Shown: piece by piece, positions 44,987-53,452 of the stretch
Layout of the letters: each line of letters begins with the position of its first letter
Numbering within the stretch: the stretch's first letter is position 1
Source: Peribacillus muralis
Lineage (GTDB): Bacteria; Bacillota; Bacilli; Bacillales; DSM-1321
Reading direction: 5' to 3'
Assembly (NCBI RefSeq): GCF_001645685.2
Contig: NZ_CP017080.1
Coordinates: 2,160,001-2,224,000, forward strand
DNA: 64,000 bases
Notes under the pieces: model-generated
The model's database searches: none
What the model was told of the DNA's origin: nothing
What the model saw: the letters and a program-made list of their open reading frames with translations, nothing else
Position numbers and translations under genes: made by a program

Positions 44987-46162
44987 ATGGATTTACGTTT
45001 ATCGGATGAACAAAAAATGGTCCAAAAAACAATTCGCAAGTTCGTGGAGAATGAATTGATTCCTTTGGAAAATGAAGTGCTTCGCAATGAAATGGCAGGA
45101 AAACCTAGTTTGCCAGAAGGAACAATGAAAGAATTGCAGGAAAAAGCAAAAAAAGCAGGCTTTTGGGGCATCAATACGCCGGAAGAATATGGCGGGGCGG
45201 AATTGGGACAGCTTATGATGGCAATTGTCTTGATGGAAGTATCCAAGACGTTCGTTCCTTTCAGCTTTGGCGGGTCAGCGGATAATATCCTTTATTATGG
45301 AAACGAGGATCAAAAAAAGAAGTACCTCATCCCAACGATCAATGGGGAGAAAAAATCCTGTTTTGCGATGACGGAGCCAGGAGCTGGTTCGGATACAAGG
45401 AATATAAAAATGACGGCTGTAAAAGAGGGAAGAGACTGGGTGCTAAACGGGGAAAAAACGTTCATTACTGGTGGGAATGATGCTGATTTCGTCATGGTCA
45501 TTGCTGTTACGGACAAAGAGCGTCATCAGGCGACAGGTACCGAGGGTGTAACCTGCTTCATCGTCGACCGTGACATGGGCTGGAGATCCGAGTATATCCA
45601 AACGATGGGAGAATGGGGACCAGCTGGATTGGTTTTCGATAATGTCAGGGTACCCGAGGAGAACATCTTAGGGGAAATACATGGCGGGTATAAATTGGGA
45701 CTGGAATGGATTGGGTTTGCCAGGTGGATTGTGGGGGCGCGCGCTGTCGGATCTGCAGAAAGGTTGCTGCAAATGGCGATAGACTATGCGAAAGAGCGAG
45801 TCACCTTCGGTAAGCCGATCGCCGAGCGTCAGGCGATCCAATGGCAAATTGCTGATTCGGCAGTCGAAATCGAAGCCGCTCGGTGGCTTGTACTGAACGC
45901 TGCGTTCACACTCGATAACGGAGAAGACAACCGCCACCTGGCTTCGATCGCTAAGCTATATGGCGCGAATATGGGGAATCGGGTCGTTGATCGCGTATTG
46001 CAGATACATGGGGGCATGGGCTATACGAAAGAGCTTCCCATAGAACGTTGGTACCGGGAAGCAAGACTTTGGCGGATTTATGATGGAACGGATGAAATAC
46101 AGAGGATGATCATTTCCCGTAATTTAATCAAAGGGCATGTTAAATTAGGACAATTTTTATAA
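44987..46162 (+). CDS. acyl-CoA dehydrogenase 2 (YDGT variant)
   Basis: A 391-residue acyl-CoA dehydrogenase paralogue: GFWGINTPEEYGGAELG, FAMTEPGAGSDTRNIK, WGPAGLVFDNVRVP and WRIYDGTDEIQRMII. At the position of the usual catalytic Glu (YEGT) it has Asp (YDGT), a variant seen in other subfamilies, which may mean a different base or substrate. GGAGGGG precedes the ATG. Overlaps the upstream leader of the next gene by one base. Confidence 0.92.
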   Translation: MDLRLSDEQKMVQKTIRKFVENELIPLENEVLRNEMAGKPSLPEGTMKELQEKAKKAGFWGINTPEEYGGAELGQLMMAIVLMEVSKTFVPFSFGGSADNILYYGNEDQKKKYLIPTINGEKKSCFAMTEPGAGSDTRNIKMTAVKEGRDWVLNGEKTFITGGNDADFVMVIAVTDKERHQATGTEGVTCFIVDRDMGWRSEYIQTMGEWGPAGLVFDNVRVPEENILGEIHGGYKLGLEWIGFARWIVGARAVGSAERLLQMAIDYAKERVTFGKPIAERQAIQWQIADSAVEIEAARWLVLNAAFTLDNGEDNRHLASIAKLYGANMGNRVVDRVLQIHGGMGYTKELPIERWYREARLWRIYDGTDEIQRMIISRNLIKGHVKLGQFL

Positions 46163-46182
46163 TGGATGAGGAGGAAACGAGG

Positions 46183-46947
46183 ATGACAGGAAGATTTTCA
46201 GGGAAAACGGCATTAGTAACAGGTGGAAGCAGAGGAATTGGCCTTGCGATCGTCGAGCTGCTCGCCAGTGAAGGCGCAAAGGTAGCCATCATCGATATCA
46301 ACGAAGAAGTCTTGACATCAACCGGAAATGAATTGAGAGATAAGGGGTACACCATTTTTACGAAAGTGACAAATGTGGTCGAGCCCCAAGAGGTCGAAGC
46401 TTCGGTCACTGAAATAGCCGACACATTCGGCTCGCTTGATATTTTAGTGAATAATGCAGGTGTCATCCGGGATAACCTCCTTTTTAAAATGACCGATTCC
46501 GATTGGCAAACCGTGATGGATGTACATTTAAAAGGCACCTTCAATGCAGTTCGAGCCGCCCAGAAGCATATGGTTGCGAATAAATACGGAAGAATCATTA
46601 ATATATCCTCCACCTCGGCCCTTGGGAACCGCGGGCAGGCCAATTATTCAGCTGCAAAAGCCGGGCTGCAGGGATTAACGAAAACGCTTGCTATCGAGCT
46701 TGGCAAATATGGGATTACAGCCAATTCCGTCGCCCCAGGCTTTATCGAAACCGAAATGACGAAAGAAACAGCGAAGCGGGTAGGGGTAAGTTTTGAACAA
46801 TTCATTCAGGATCGGGCAAACAGCATTCCGGTTGCGAGGAGCGGCTTGCCAAGGGATATTGCGCATGCTGTAGCATTCTTTGCCGAAGAAGCTTCTTCAT
46901 TCATCAGCGGGCAGGTTTTATATGTAGCGGGAGGTCCAAAAAATTAA
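46183..46947 (+). CDS. short-chain dehydrogenase/reductase (FabG/3-hydroxyacyl-CoA type)
   Basis: A 254-residue SDR. Cofactor site TGGSRGIG, NNAGVIRDNL, catalytic Ser in NISSTSA, Tyr and Lys in NYSAAKAG, and PGFIETEMT. In this setting it likely oxidises the 3-hydroxyacyl-CoA made by the two MaoC-type hydratases. ATG 46183 follows GAGGAGGAAACGAGG; an ATG at 46162, on top of the preceding stop, is less likely. FabG in fatty acid synthesis is the alternative, less fitting here. Confidence 0.92.
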   Translation: MTGRFSGKTALVTGGSRGIGLAIVELLASEGAKVAIIDINEEVLTSTGNELRDKGYTIFTKVTNVVEPQEVEASVTEIADTFGSLDILVNNAGVIRDNLLFKMTDSDWQTVMDVHLKGTFNAVRAAQKHMVANKYGRIINISSTSALGNRGQANYSAAKAGLQGLTKTLAIELGKYGITANSVAPGFIETEMTKETAKRVGVSFEQFIQDRANSIPVARSGLPRDIAHAVAFFAEEASSFISGQVLYVAGGPKN

Positions 46948-46965
46948 GGAAAAAGGCGGGATGAT

Positions 46966-47418
46966 ATGTTTAACGATAGCATAGGAAAGCGATCTAAACC
47001 TGTTAAAAACTTCGTGGAACGGGGAGCCGTAAGAAAATTTGCATTTTCGATAGGTGATCCGCATCCGATTTTCATTGATGAAGAAGCAGGGAGGCAATCC
47101 CGATATGGGGCGAATATTGCACCGCCAACCTTTCCGCGGGTTTTTGACTATGGCATGATTGATTCCTTGAACCTTCCGGAAAAAGGGCTGATTCATGGCG
47201 AACAGGTTTATCGCTACAATAGGCCGCTGTTGGTCGGAGAGGAAATCACCTGTTATTCCAAAGTGAAGGATTACTATGAGAAAAAGGGAAAACAAGGTGA
47301 AATGGGATTTCTGGCCATGAAAAATTATGGCTTGGATGCCGATGGTAACATGGTGTTTAGTGCTGAACAGCTTGTCATCATCAACGAAACGATCAGAAAG
47401 AAGGTGATGAGCAAGTGA
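46966..47418 (+). CDS. MaoC-like dehydratase, N-terminal type (hydratase subunit 1)
   Basis: A 150-residue hot-dog-fold protein of the MaoC_dehydrat_N / FAS1-like dehydratase type: AVRKFAFSIGDPHPIFIDEE, ANIAPPTFPRVFDYG, HGEQVYRYNRPLLVGEE. Such half-domains pair with a MaoC protein like the next gene to form an R-specific enoyl-CoA hydratase, each alone being incomplete. GGCGGGATGATATG start; the stop overlaps the GTG of the next gene. Confidence 0.9.
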   Translation: MFNDSIGKRSKPVKNFVERGAVRKFAFSIGDPHPIFIDEEAGRQSRYGANIAPPTFPRVFDYGMIDSLNLPEKGLIHGEQVYRYNRPLLVGEEITCYSKVKDYYEKKGKQGEMGFLAMKNYGLDADGNMVFSAEQLVIINETIRKKVMSK

Positions 47419-47816
47419 CGACATTGACCGAACTTCATATTGGTGACTCGCTGCATCCAATCGAGCTGGATCCCGTAGCGCGTATGGACCTGATTAAGTA
47501 CGCTGGAGCATCAGGCGACTTCAATCCGATTCATACGATTGACGAGGAAGCGAGGAATGCAGGTCTTCCCGCAATCATCGCCCATGGGATGTGGACGATG
47601 GGCAATTTGGCAAAGCTTTTCAGCAATCTGTATGAAATCGGCTTTATCGAAGAATACAAGATCCGATTCAAAGGGATGGTTTTCTTGAATGATGTAATCA
47701 CCCTCTCTGCAGATTTAAAAGGAAAAAAGGAAGATAGATATTATTTCAGGGTGGCAGCAACTGATCAGACAGGCAAGGAAGCGATCAGCGGAGAGGTTGT
47801 TTTTAAGGTCTATTGA
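47415..47816 (+). CDS. MaoC-like enoyl-CoA hydratase (subunit 2)
   Basis: A 133-residue MaoC domain with the hydratase signature: YAGASGDFNPIHTIDEEA (catalytic Asp and His) and IIAHGMWTMG. GTG 47415 overlaps the previous stop by 4 bases with AAGGTGATGA upstream, indicating translational coupling and an equimolar pair. Hydrates trans-2-enoyl-CoA by analogy with the family. Last enzyme gene before the terminator. Confidence 0.92.
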   Translation: MTTLTELHIGDSLHPIELDPVARMDLIKYAGASGDFNPIHTIDEEARNAGLPAIIAHGMWTMGNLAKLFSNLYEIGFIEEYKIRFKGMVFLNDVITLSADLKGKKEDRYYFRVAATDQTGKEAISGEVVFKVY

Positions 47817-47823
47817 ACAAAAG

Positions 47824-47856
47824 TAGTGATGAAAATTATTTCATCACTATTTTTTA
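47824..47856 (+). terminator. terminator of the acyl-CoA cluster
   Basis: Perfect 11-base arms TAGTGATGAAA and TTTCATCACTA, loop ATTA, then TTTTTT, 8 bases after the stop. Confidence 0.94.
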
Positions 47857-47944
47857 GGAGTGAAATTCGTCAATTTTGAAGGAGATTCGAGATTAATCCA
47901 GAATTTGTACATATTAAGAATTCTTTTTGCGGCGGTGAATAGTT

Positions 47945-49642
47945 ATGAATCAAGTGAAACGGGATTCTCCAATCAAATTGCTCAAAGAATACTCCTTTCC
48001 TGCACTTATTCTGGATTCTTCGAACCGGATTAAGGAATGGGGCATGTACTTCAACCAATTCATGGACAAGGATGAGGATTCGACATTAACCGGACAATTT
48101 GATGAATGGAAATTTATGGATAACAATAGACTTGCGGCAGCAAAATGGCATGACAAGCGGTATATATTTTTACTTTTGAAACAAAGTGATGATGACAATC
48201 GTCTTTATATAGGCAGAGAAACACAATTTTTGGATGATTTAATGGTGGATGCTCATGAATTGGACAAGTTGAACCGTGCCCTGGATGCCATTATCGAAAG
48301 CTCCTATGACGGGATTTATATCACGGATCAGCAGGGTACGACACTTTATACCAATTCAGCGATAGAACGGATTACCGGTATCCCTAAAGAATATTATATA
48401 GGCAAATCAGTTGACCAGCTGATTAAGCGTGGCATCCTGAATGCATCTGTCACGCATAAGGTCGTCAAGTTGAGACGAACCGTATCGGTCGTACAGGATA
48501 ATTTTGCTGGAAAAGAAACATTGATTACCGGAAGCCCGGTTTTTAATGAAGCTGGTGAAATCGAGCAAGTCGTAACGAATATAAGGGATTTGTCAGATTT
48601 AAATGAACTGATGCACGAATTGACGAAGGCTAATGAATTGAATGTTCAATATAAGCAGGAAATCGAAAAACTTCGAAAGATAACAAGTCAGGATGGAGTC
48701 GTTTTTGTCAGTGATAAGATGAAAACGATTTATGAGATTGCTGAAAGAATATCGGATATCGATGCAACTGTGCTCATCCTTGGAGAAACGGGCGTGGGGA
48801 AAGATGTTCTGGCCCGCAATATATACAATCGGAGCATCCGGTCCAAAAAAGGCGATTTCATCAAAATAAATTGCGGTGCCATTCCTGCCGATTTATTGGA
48901 ATCCGAGCTTTTTGGATATGAAGGCGGGGCATTTACCGGGGCCAATCAAAAGGGGAAACCAGGGATGTTTGAGCTGGCAGAAAGGGGCATCTTATTTTTG
49001 GATGAAGTCGGTGAGCTCCCCTTACAATTACAGGTAAAGCTACTGCGAGCAATACAGGAAAGGGAGATTCAAAGAATCGGAGGCACGAAGCCGAAGAAAA
49101 TCGATGTTCGCATAATAGCGGCCACGAACCGCAATTTATCGGAAATGGTCAAATCAGGTGATTTTCGTGAAGATCTTTTTTATAGGCTGAATGTCATTCC
49201 AATCACGATTCCCCCATTACGCGATAGAAGAGAAGATATTTTGGCATTGACTGATCTGTTCCTTAAGAAAGCGAACGAACAATATAAATTTTCGAAACAA
49301 ATAGATTCGGGGCTGAAAGAATATTTTTTTCAACATGATTGGCCGGGTAATGTCCGTGAATTAATAAATATTGTAGAAAGGCTTGTCGTACTGACGGATC
49401 ATTCCATGTTAGCGATGGACGACCTTCCGGAAGAATATCAGCCGGACAACCTGAACCAAGCAAACAATAATTCATCGATAACATTAAAAGCCGCAGTGGA
49501 AAGAGCTGAAAAGGAGATCTTGTCAAAAGCGGCACAAACATACCAAACTACATATGAAATTGCGGCAGCACTCGATTCAAGTCAGGCAACGATCGTCCGG
49601 AAGCTAAAAAAATATCGGCTGAAGGTCAGTGAAAAAATATAA
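47945..49642 (+). CDS. sigma-54-dependent activator (PAS - AAA+ - Fis HTH)
   Basis: A 565-residue enhancer-binding protein. N-terminal region about 1-105 of unknown sensor type, PAS domain about 106-225 (DGIYITDQQGTTLYTNSA), AAA+ domain about 252-475 with Walker A GETGVGKD (280-287), the sigma-54 contact loop GAFTGA (328-333), ILFLDEVGELP (Walker B), and C-terminal Fis-type HTH (YEIAAALDSSQATIVRKLKKY-like). No phosphoacceptor receiver domain, so a small ligand likely controls it, as in RocR-type proteins. It probably activates the consensus sigma-54 promoter at 42103. Confidence 0.95.
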   Translation: MNQVKRDSPIKLLKEYSFPALILDSSNRIKEWGMYFNQFMDKDEDSTLTGQFDEWKFMDNNRLAAAKWHDKRYIFLLLKQSDDDNRLYIGRETQFLDDLMVDAHELDKLNRALDAIIESSYDGIYITDQQGTTLYTNSAIERITGIPKEYYIGKSVDQLIKRGILNASVTHKVVKLRRTVSVVQDNFAGKETLITGSPVFNEAGEIEQVVTNIRDLSDLNELMHELTKANELNVQYKQEIEKLRKITSQDGVVFVSDKMKTIYEIAERISDIDATVLILGETGVGKDVLARNIYNRSIRSKKGDFIKINCGAIPADLLESELFGYEGGAFTGANQKGKPGMFELAERGILFLDEVGELPLQLQVKLLRAIQEREIQRIGGTKPKKIDVRIIAATNRNLSEMVKSGDFREDLFYRLNVIPITIPPLRDRREDILALTDLFLKKANEQYKFSKQIDSGLKEYFFQHDWPGNVRELINIVERLVVLTDHSMLAMDDLPEEYQPDNLNQANNNSSITLKAAVERAEKEILSKAAQTYQTTYEIAAALDSSQATIVRKLKKYRLKVSEKI

Positions 49643-49651
49643 GTAAGTACA

Positions 49652-49676
49652 GGGGATGCCGTGAATCGGTATCCCC
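49652..49676 (+). terminator. terminator of the activator gene
   Basis: Arms GGGGATGCCG and CGGTATCCCC (one G-T pair), loop TGAAT, 9 bases after the stop. The downstream T content is low (TTCAAAC). Confidence 0.65.
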
Positions 49677-49959
49677 TTCAAACTGAGGGAGATTGGATCA
49701 TATAGATGTTTATCTACCGTCATCCAAATCCATTCAAACGCAAAATAGAAAGAAAATTCCAGACCTTCTTGCAGAGTATGCTTCATTTTGTCTCCTGATA
49801 ACGCTCCATTTATTTTAATTCAATAATGATTTATCTCAATCAAAAGTGAATGATGGATATCCCCTTTGGAGTACACTCTTTTCGATTTCATCATTCATTA
49901 ATGAATTCTGTTCTGCTGATAAAGAGCCTAGTTGAAGGTGATATAACGTGTGGTGCTTG

Positions 49960-50000
49960 GACCCTCTGGTTGTTGTCAGGGGGTCAGGTACACGTTTTTT
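49960..50000 (+). terminator. terminator-like hairpin
   Basis: Arms GACCCTCTG and CAGGGGGTC (one G-T pair) with an 8-base loop; a T run starts 9 bases after the stem. No gene directly upstream, so its role is unclear. Confidence 0.35.
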
Positions 50001-50149
50001 GTTTTCTAATGGAAGGGAGGAAGCAATCGGTTCCGTATAAAAGATAGATTAGCAGAGAAATGAAAGCACATGGAAAAAAACGAAGTTTGCCGTACGGGGA
50101 AAACTGTTTTTTAAGAATTCGCATTATTTCGCGAGTTTTCAAAAATTTA

Positions 50150-50200
50150 TTGTCACCGGGTCATGAAAACGTTATCATTGAATATAATATAAAATATAAT
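50150..50200 (+). promoter_or_regulatory. murQ operon promoter with cre site
   Basis: TGAAAACGTTATCA (50164-50177) matches the cre consensus TGWAARCGYTWNCW at all positions. Two overlapping promoters are possible: TTGTCA (50150) with TATCAT (50173), 17-base gap, or TTATCA (50172) with TATAAT (50195), 17-base gap. In both, CcpA bound at the cre site would block RNA polymerase. Confidence 0.75.
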
Positions 50201-50235
50201 TTCAGTATATCTCATAAAAAGGTGAAATTATATTT
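50192..50235. promoter_or_regulatory. candidate MurR operator (13-bp inverted repeat)
   Basis: Perfect 13-base arms AAATATAATTTCA (50192-50204) and TGAAATTATATTT (50223-50235), 18 bases apart. The left arm includes the TATAAT -10, and murQ starts 26 bases after the right arm. Position and size suit a dimeric or tetrameric RpiR-family repressor such as the MurR encoded two genes on. Confidence 0.55.
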
Positions 50236-50261
50236 AATAAACTGTATATAGGGGGATCTAA

Positions 50262-51176
50262 TTGTCTATGGAAGAGCATTTGCATTCATTAACGACTGAA
50301 ATGCGGAATGAAGGGACGATGAACATCGATCGTATGGATACGATGGGTATCATTTCAGCAATCAATAAGGAAGACTTAAAAGTTGCTGTAGCAGTGCAGG
50401 AGGTTTTACCGGAGATTGAAACGGCGGTCGATTGGGCTTGTGAATCCCTAAAGAAAGGGGGAAGGCTCATATACATAGGAGCCGGGACGAGCGGAAGGCT
50501 CGGCGTTCTTGATGCTGTTGAATGTCCGCCTACCTTCAGCACGACGCCTGATACGGTCCTCGGAATAATCGCGGGGGGCGAGAAGGCATTCGTTCATGCC
50601 ATTGAAGGAGCAGAGGATAAAGAAGAGTTTGGGGAACGTGATTTAATCGAGGTGGACCTTACAGCGAATGATACGGTTATCGGCATTGCAGCAAGCGGGC
50701 GTACCCCGTATGTGAAAGGCGCCTTACGTTATGCCAAAAAAATCGGTGCAAAAGCTGTTGCTTTATCAAGCAATAAAAACGCGATCATCACAGAAGCTGC
50801 GGATATAGGGATTGAGGTGGTGGTCGGTCAAGAGGTTCTAACAGGGTCCACAAGAATGAAAGCGGCAACCGCACATAAAATGGTGCTCAACATGATCTCA
50901 ACGGCAACCATGATCCGAATGGGAAAAGTGTATGAAAATCTGATGGTGGATGTACATGTTAGTAATCAGAAATTGAAGGAGCGTGCCATCCGCATCATCG
51001 AAACGGTGACGGATGCAGACTATGAACACGCGCTGAACATGCTCGAAAAGGCAAAAAATCAAGTTAAACCAGCAATCGTCATGATAAAAACCTCGAATGA
51101 TTATGTTCAGGCAATGGAGTTACTGGAAAAAGCGGGTGGAGATGTCAGAAAGGCCATCTCGATCGGCGAAGATTAA
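50262..51176 (+). CDS. murQ: N-acetylmuramic acid 6-phosphate etherase MurQ
   Basis: A 304-residue SIS-domain enzyme that cleaves the lactyl ether of MurNAc-6P to give GlcNAc-6P and D-lactate. Signatures: [26 protein letters not shown] [35 protein letters not shown], and [17 protein letters not shown]. The start may be TTG 50262 (GGGGG 6 bases upstream) or ATG 50268. First gene of the recycling operon; murR follows 15 bases later. Confidence 0.96.
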   Translation: MSMEEHLHSLTTEMRNEGTMNIDRMDTMGIISAINKEDLKVAVAVQEVLPEIETAVDWACESLKKGGRLIYIGAGTSGRLGVLDAVECPPTFSTTPDTVLGIIAGGEKAFVHAIEGAEDKEEFGERDLIEVDLTANDTVIGIAASGRTPYVKGALRYAKKIGAKAVALSSNKNAIITEAADIGIEVVVGQEVLTGSTRMKAATAHKMVLNMISTATMIRMGKVYENLMVDVHVSNQKLKERAIRIIETVTDADYEHALNMLEKAKNQVKPAIVMIKTSNDYVQAMELLEKAGGDVRKAISIGED

Positions 51177-51191
51177 GGAGGAAAGCAATTA

Positions 51192-52049
51192 ATGGCTACT
51201 GGAGGATTATCGATCATACAGACGATGCTGAGCAAGCTTCCGCAATCAGAGCAAAAACTAGCAGAATATATTCTTCAAAATCCTCATGAAGTGGTGAACA
51301 GTACGGTACAGGAATTGAGCACCTCCGCCAATTCAAGTGGAGCTGCTGTTATCAGATTGTGTAAATCGCTTGGAATAAAGGGATTTCAAGATTTGAAAAT
51401 AAGGATTGCTGGAGATTTGATGAAGAATGTTGAGCAAGGATATCGGGATATCGAGCCCTCGGAATCGCTGTATCGAATTGTCGAGAAAACGACGAGCAAT
51501 TCGATTCAAACCATTCGTGACACAGCTGAAATTATCGATCACGACAACCTGAAACAAGCGATCGCTTTATTGCTGAATGCTAAAACCGTCCATTTTTGCG
51601 GCGTCGGTGCCTCCAATATCGTTGCTGCTGACGCTCAGCAAAAATTGCTCCGCATTAATAAGGGGGCAACCGCTTTTACGGATATGCATCTAATTGCAAC
51701 GCTGATCGCCAATGCGGAGGAAAGTGACGTGGTTTTTGCCATCTCATTCTCCGGGGAGACGCCTGAAGTGATCAATATCCTGAAGCTTGCAAAAGAACGG
51801 GGAGTGAAGACGATAGGGCTGACTCATTTTGGTCAAACGACAGTTTCTTCGTTATGCGATGCCTCACTCTATACATCGTTTTCAAATGAAGCTCCGTTTA
51901 GAAGTGCTGCAACATCCTCACGATTGGCACAACTATATTTGATTGACATTTTATTTTTAGGTATGGCCTCGGAGCAATATGAAGAGACCGTCCAATATAT
52001 TGATAAGACAAGAGCTGCCATCAAATCGATGACGGATGGGTATAATTGA
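51192..52049 (+). CDS. murR: MurR/RpiR-family regulator
   Basis: A 285-residue RpiR-type regulator: N-terminal HTH (LPQSEQKLAEYILQNPHE, NSSGAAVIRLCKSLGIKGFQDLK) and C-terminal SIS domain (about 125-260) for sugar-phosphate binding. AAGGAGGAAAG precedes the ATG. In B. subtilis MurR (YbbH) represses murQRP until MurNAc-6P appears; the inverted repeat upstream of murQ is its likely target here. Confidence 0.93.
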   Translation: MATGGLSIIQTMLSKLPQSEQKLAEYILQNPHEVVNSTVQELSTSANSSGAAVIRLCKSLGIKGFQDLKIRIAGDLMKNVEQGYRDIEPSESLYRIVEKTTSNSIQTIRDTAEIIDHDNLKQAIALLLNAKTVHFCGVGASNIVAADAQQKLLRINKGATAFTDMHLIATLIANAEESDVVFAISFSGETPEVINILKLAKERGVKTIGLTHFGQTTVSSLCDASLYTSFSNEAPFRSAATSSRLAQLYLIDILFLGMASEQYEETVQYIDKTRAAIKSMTDGYN

Positions 52050-52084
52050 AAATTTCATAGTTTATACAAAGGGGGAGCTTTAGT

Positions 52085-53452
52085 ATGACCAAGGAAAATA
52101 AGTACGCCAGTTTAGCAGAAGAATTATTGGAGAAATTGGGCGGACGGGCGAATGTTGCCGCAGCTGAACATTGCATGACCAGATTACGGGTGCTGCCAAT
52201 CGATCGTTCCAAAGTGAACATGGTTCAAATCAAGGATACGGAAGGCGTTCTTGGCGTCATCGAAGAGGAGACAATCCAAATCGTGCTCGGGCCCGGTGTG
52301 GTGAACAAGGTTCATGCGGAGTTTGAAAAGCTCCTCGTGTCTGCTGGGGATGTGGATTTGAAAGAAATGGCCTCGAAAAATAAATCAGAGATTAATAGGA
52401 AAAATGCCAAACCATTTAAGCTATTTTTACGCAGGATTGCAAGCATCTTCATCCCTCTAATTCCTGCATTGGTCGCTTCAGGCTTGATTACTGGAATTAC
52501 GAAAGCGATCGTTCAAGCGGGCTGGCTTTCGCCAGAATCCCAATTGGCGATCACATTGACCGTCATCGGATCAGGTTTGTTTGCTTACTTGGGAATTTTG
52601 GTGGGGACGAATGCGGCAAAAGAATACGGAGGGTCCCCTGCACTTGGTGCAGTAGCCGGAATTTTGGTCATCAATCCGGCCGTCGGCGACATTTCATTAT
52701 TTGGTGAAAACCTACTACCAGGACGTGGGGGGCTAATCGGCGTCCTGTTTGCCGCCATTTTCATAGCACTTGTAGAAAAACAGGTCAGGAAATTCATTCC
52801 TCAGTCACTCGATATCATATTGACGCCAACCATTGCCTTGTTAATCACTGGTATTGTCACGTACGTCGTTTTTATGCCTGTCGGAGGATTTTTATCGGAT
52901 GCCATTACCTCCGGATTGCTGAATCTCCTGGATTTTGGCGGTGTCGTGTCCGGGTTCGTGCTTGGAGCTGCTTTTCTCCCACTTGTCATAACAGGTTTAC
53001 ATCAAGGGTTGACACCTGTTCATCTTGAATTGATCAATTCGATTGGAGATGATCCGCTTCTCCCTATTTTAGCCATGGGAGGTGCAGGTCAAGTGGGGGC
53101 GGCATTTGCCATCTACATGAAAACGAAGAAAGCCAGCCTTAAAAGAGCAATCGGCGGAGGACTTCCTTCAGGGCTACTAGGTATCGGCGAGCCTCTCATA
53201 TTCGGGGTGACACTACCACTTGGGAGGCCATTCTTGACCGCCTGTTTAGGAGCAGGGGTGGGCGGGGCCTTTCAAGCGCATTTCGGGATTGCGACGTCTG
53301 CGATAGGTGTATCGGGACTGCCGCTTACGTTTTTAGTGCATGCTAACCAAATTCTTCTGTTCTTGGCTGGGTTGTTCCTATCCTACGCAGCTGGGTTCAT
53401 TTTCACCTATTTATTCGGATTCAAAGATGAAATGGCAGTTGAATTCAAGTGA
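52085..53452 (+). CDS. murP: PTS EIIBC component for MurNAc (MurP)
   Basis: A 455-residue PTS permease. EIIB domain 1-90 with the phosphorylated Cys30 (AAAEHCMTRLRV); EIIC domain about 110-450 with some ten helices (FIPLIPALVASGLITGITK, GLHQGLTPVHLELINS, GIGEPLIFGVTLP). No EIIA, so Crr or PtsG EIIA must serve it, as known for MurP. It imports MurNAc, or the MurNAc-GlcNAc disaccharide, as the 6-phosphate. Its stop overlaps the mupG start. Confidence 0.94.
   Translation: MTKENKYASLAEELLEKLGGRANVAAAEHCMTRLRVLPIDRSKVNMVQIKDTEGVLGVIEEETIQIVLGPGVVNKVHAEFEKLLVSAGDVDLKEMASKNKSEINRKNAKPFKLFLRRIASIFIPLIPALVASGLITGITKAIVQAGWLSPESQLAITLTVIGSGLFAYLGILVGTNAAKEYGGSPALGAVAGILVINPAVGDISLFGENLLPGRGGLIGVLFAAIFIALVEKQVRKFIPQSLDIILTPTIALLITGIVTYVVFMPVGGFLSDAITSGLLNLLDFGGVVSGFVLGAAFLPLVITGLHQGLTPVHLELINSIGDDPLLPILAMGGAGQVGAAFAIYMKTKKASLKRAIGGGLPSGLLGIGEPLIFGVTLPLGRPFLTACLGAGVGGAFQAHFGIATSAIGVSGLPLTFLVHANQILLFLAGLFLSYAAGFIFTYLFGFKDEMAVEFK

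Larger units (their letters stand above)
49643..50163. other. intergenic region between the activator and the murQ operon
   Basis: About 520 bases with two hairpins (listed) and no supported gene. A 60-codon minus-strand frame starting near 49786 has an AGGAG-like site but runs through the activator terminator and is not called. Confidence 0.4.

Noticed and set aside
49604..49786. 60-codon minus-strand frame with AGGAG before its ATG
   Set aside because: It runs through the activator terminator and into the 3' end of the activator gene; no family match, so not called.
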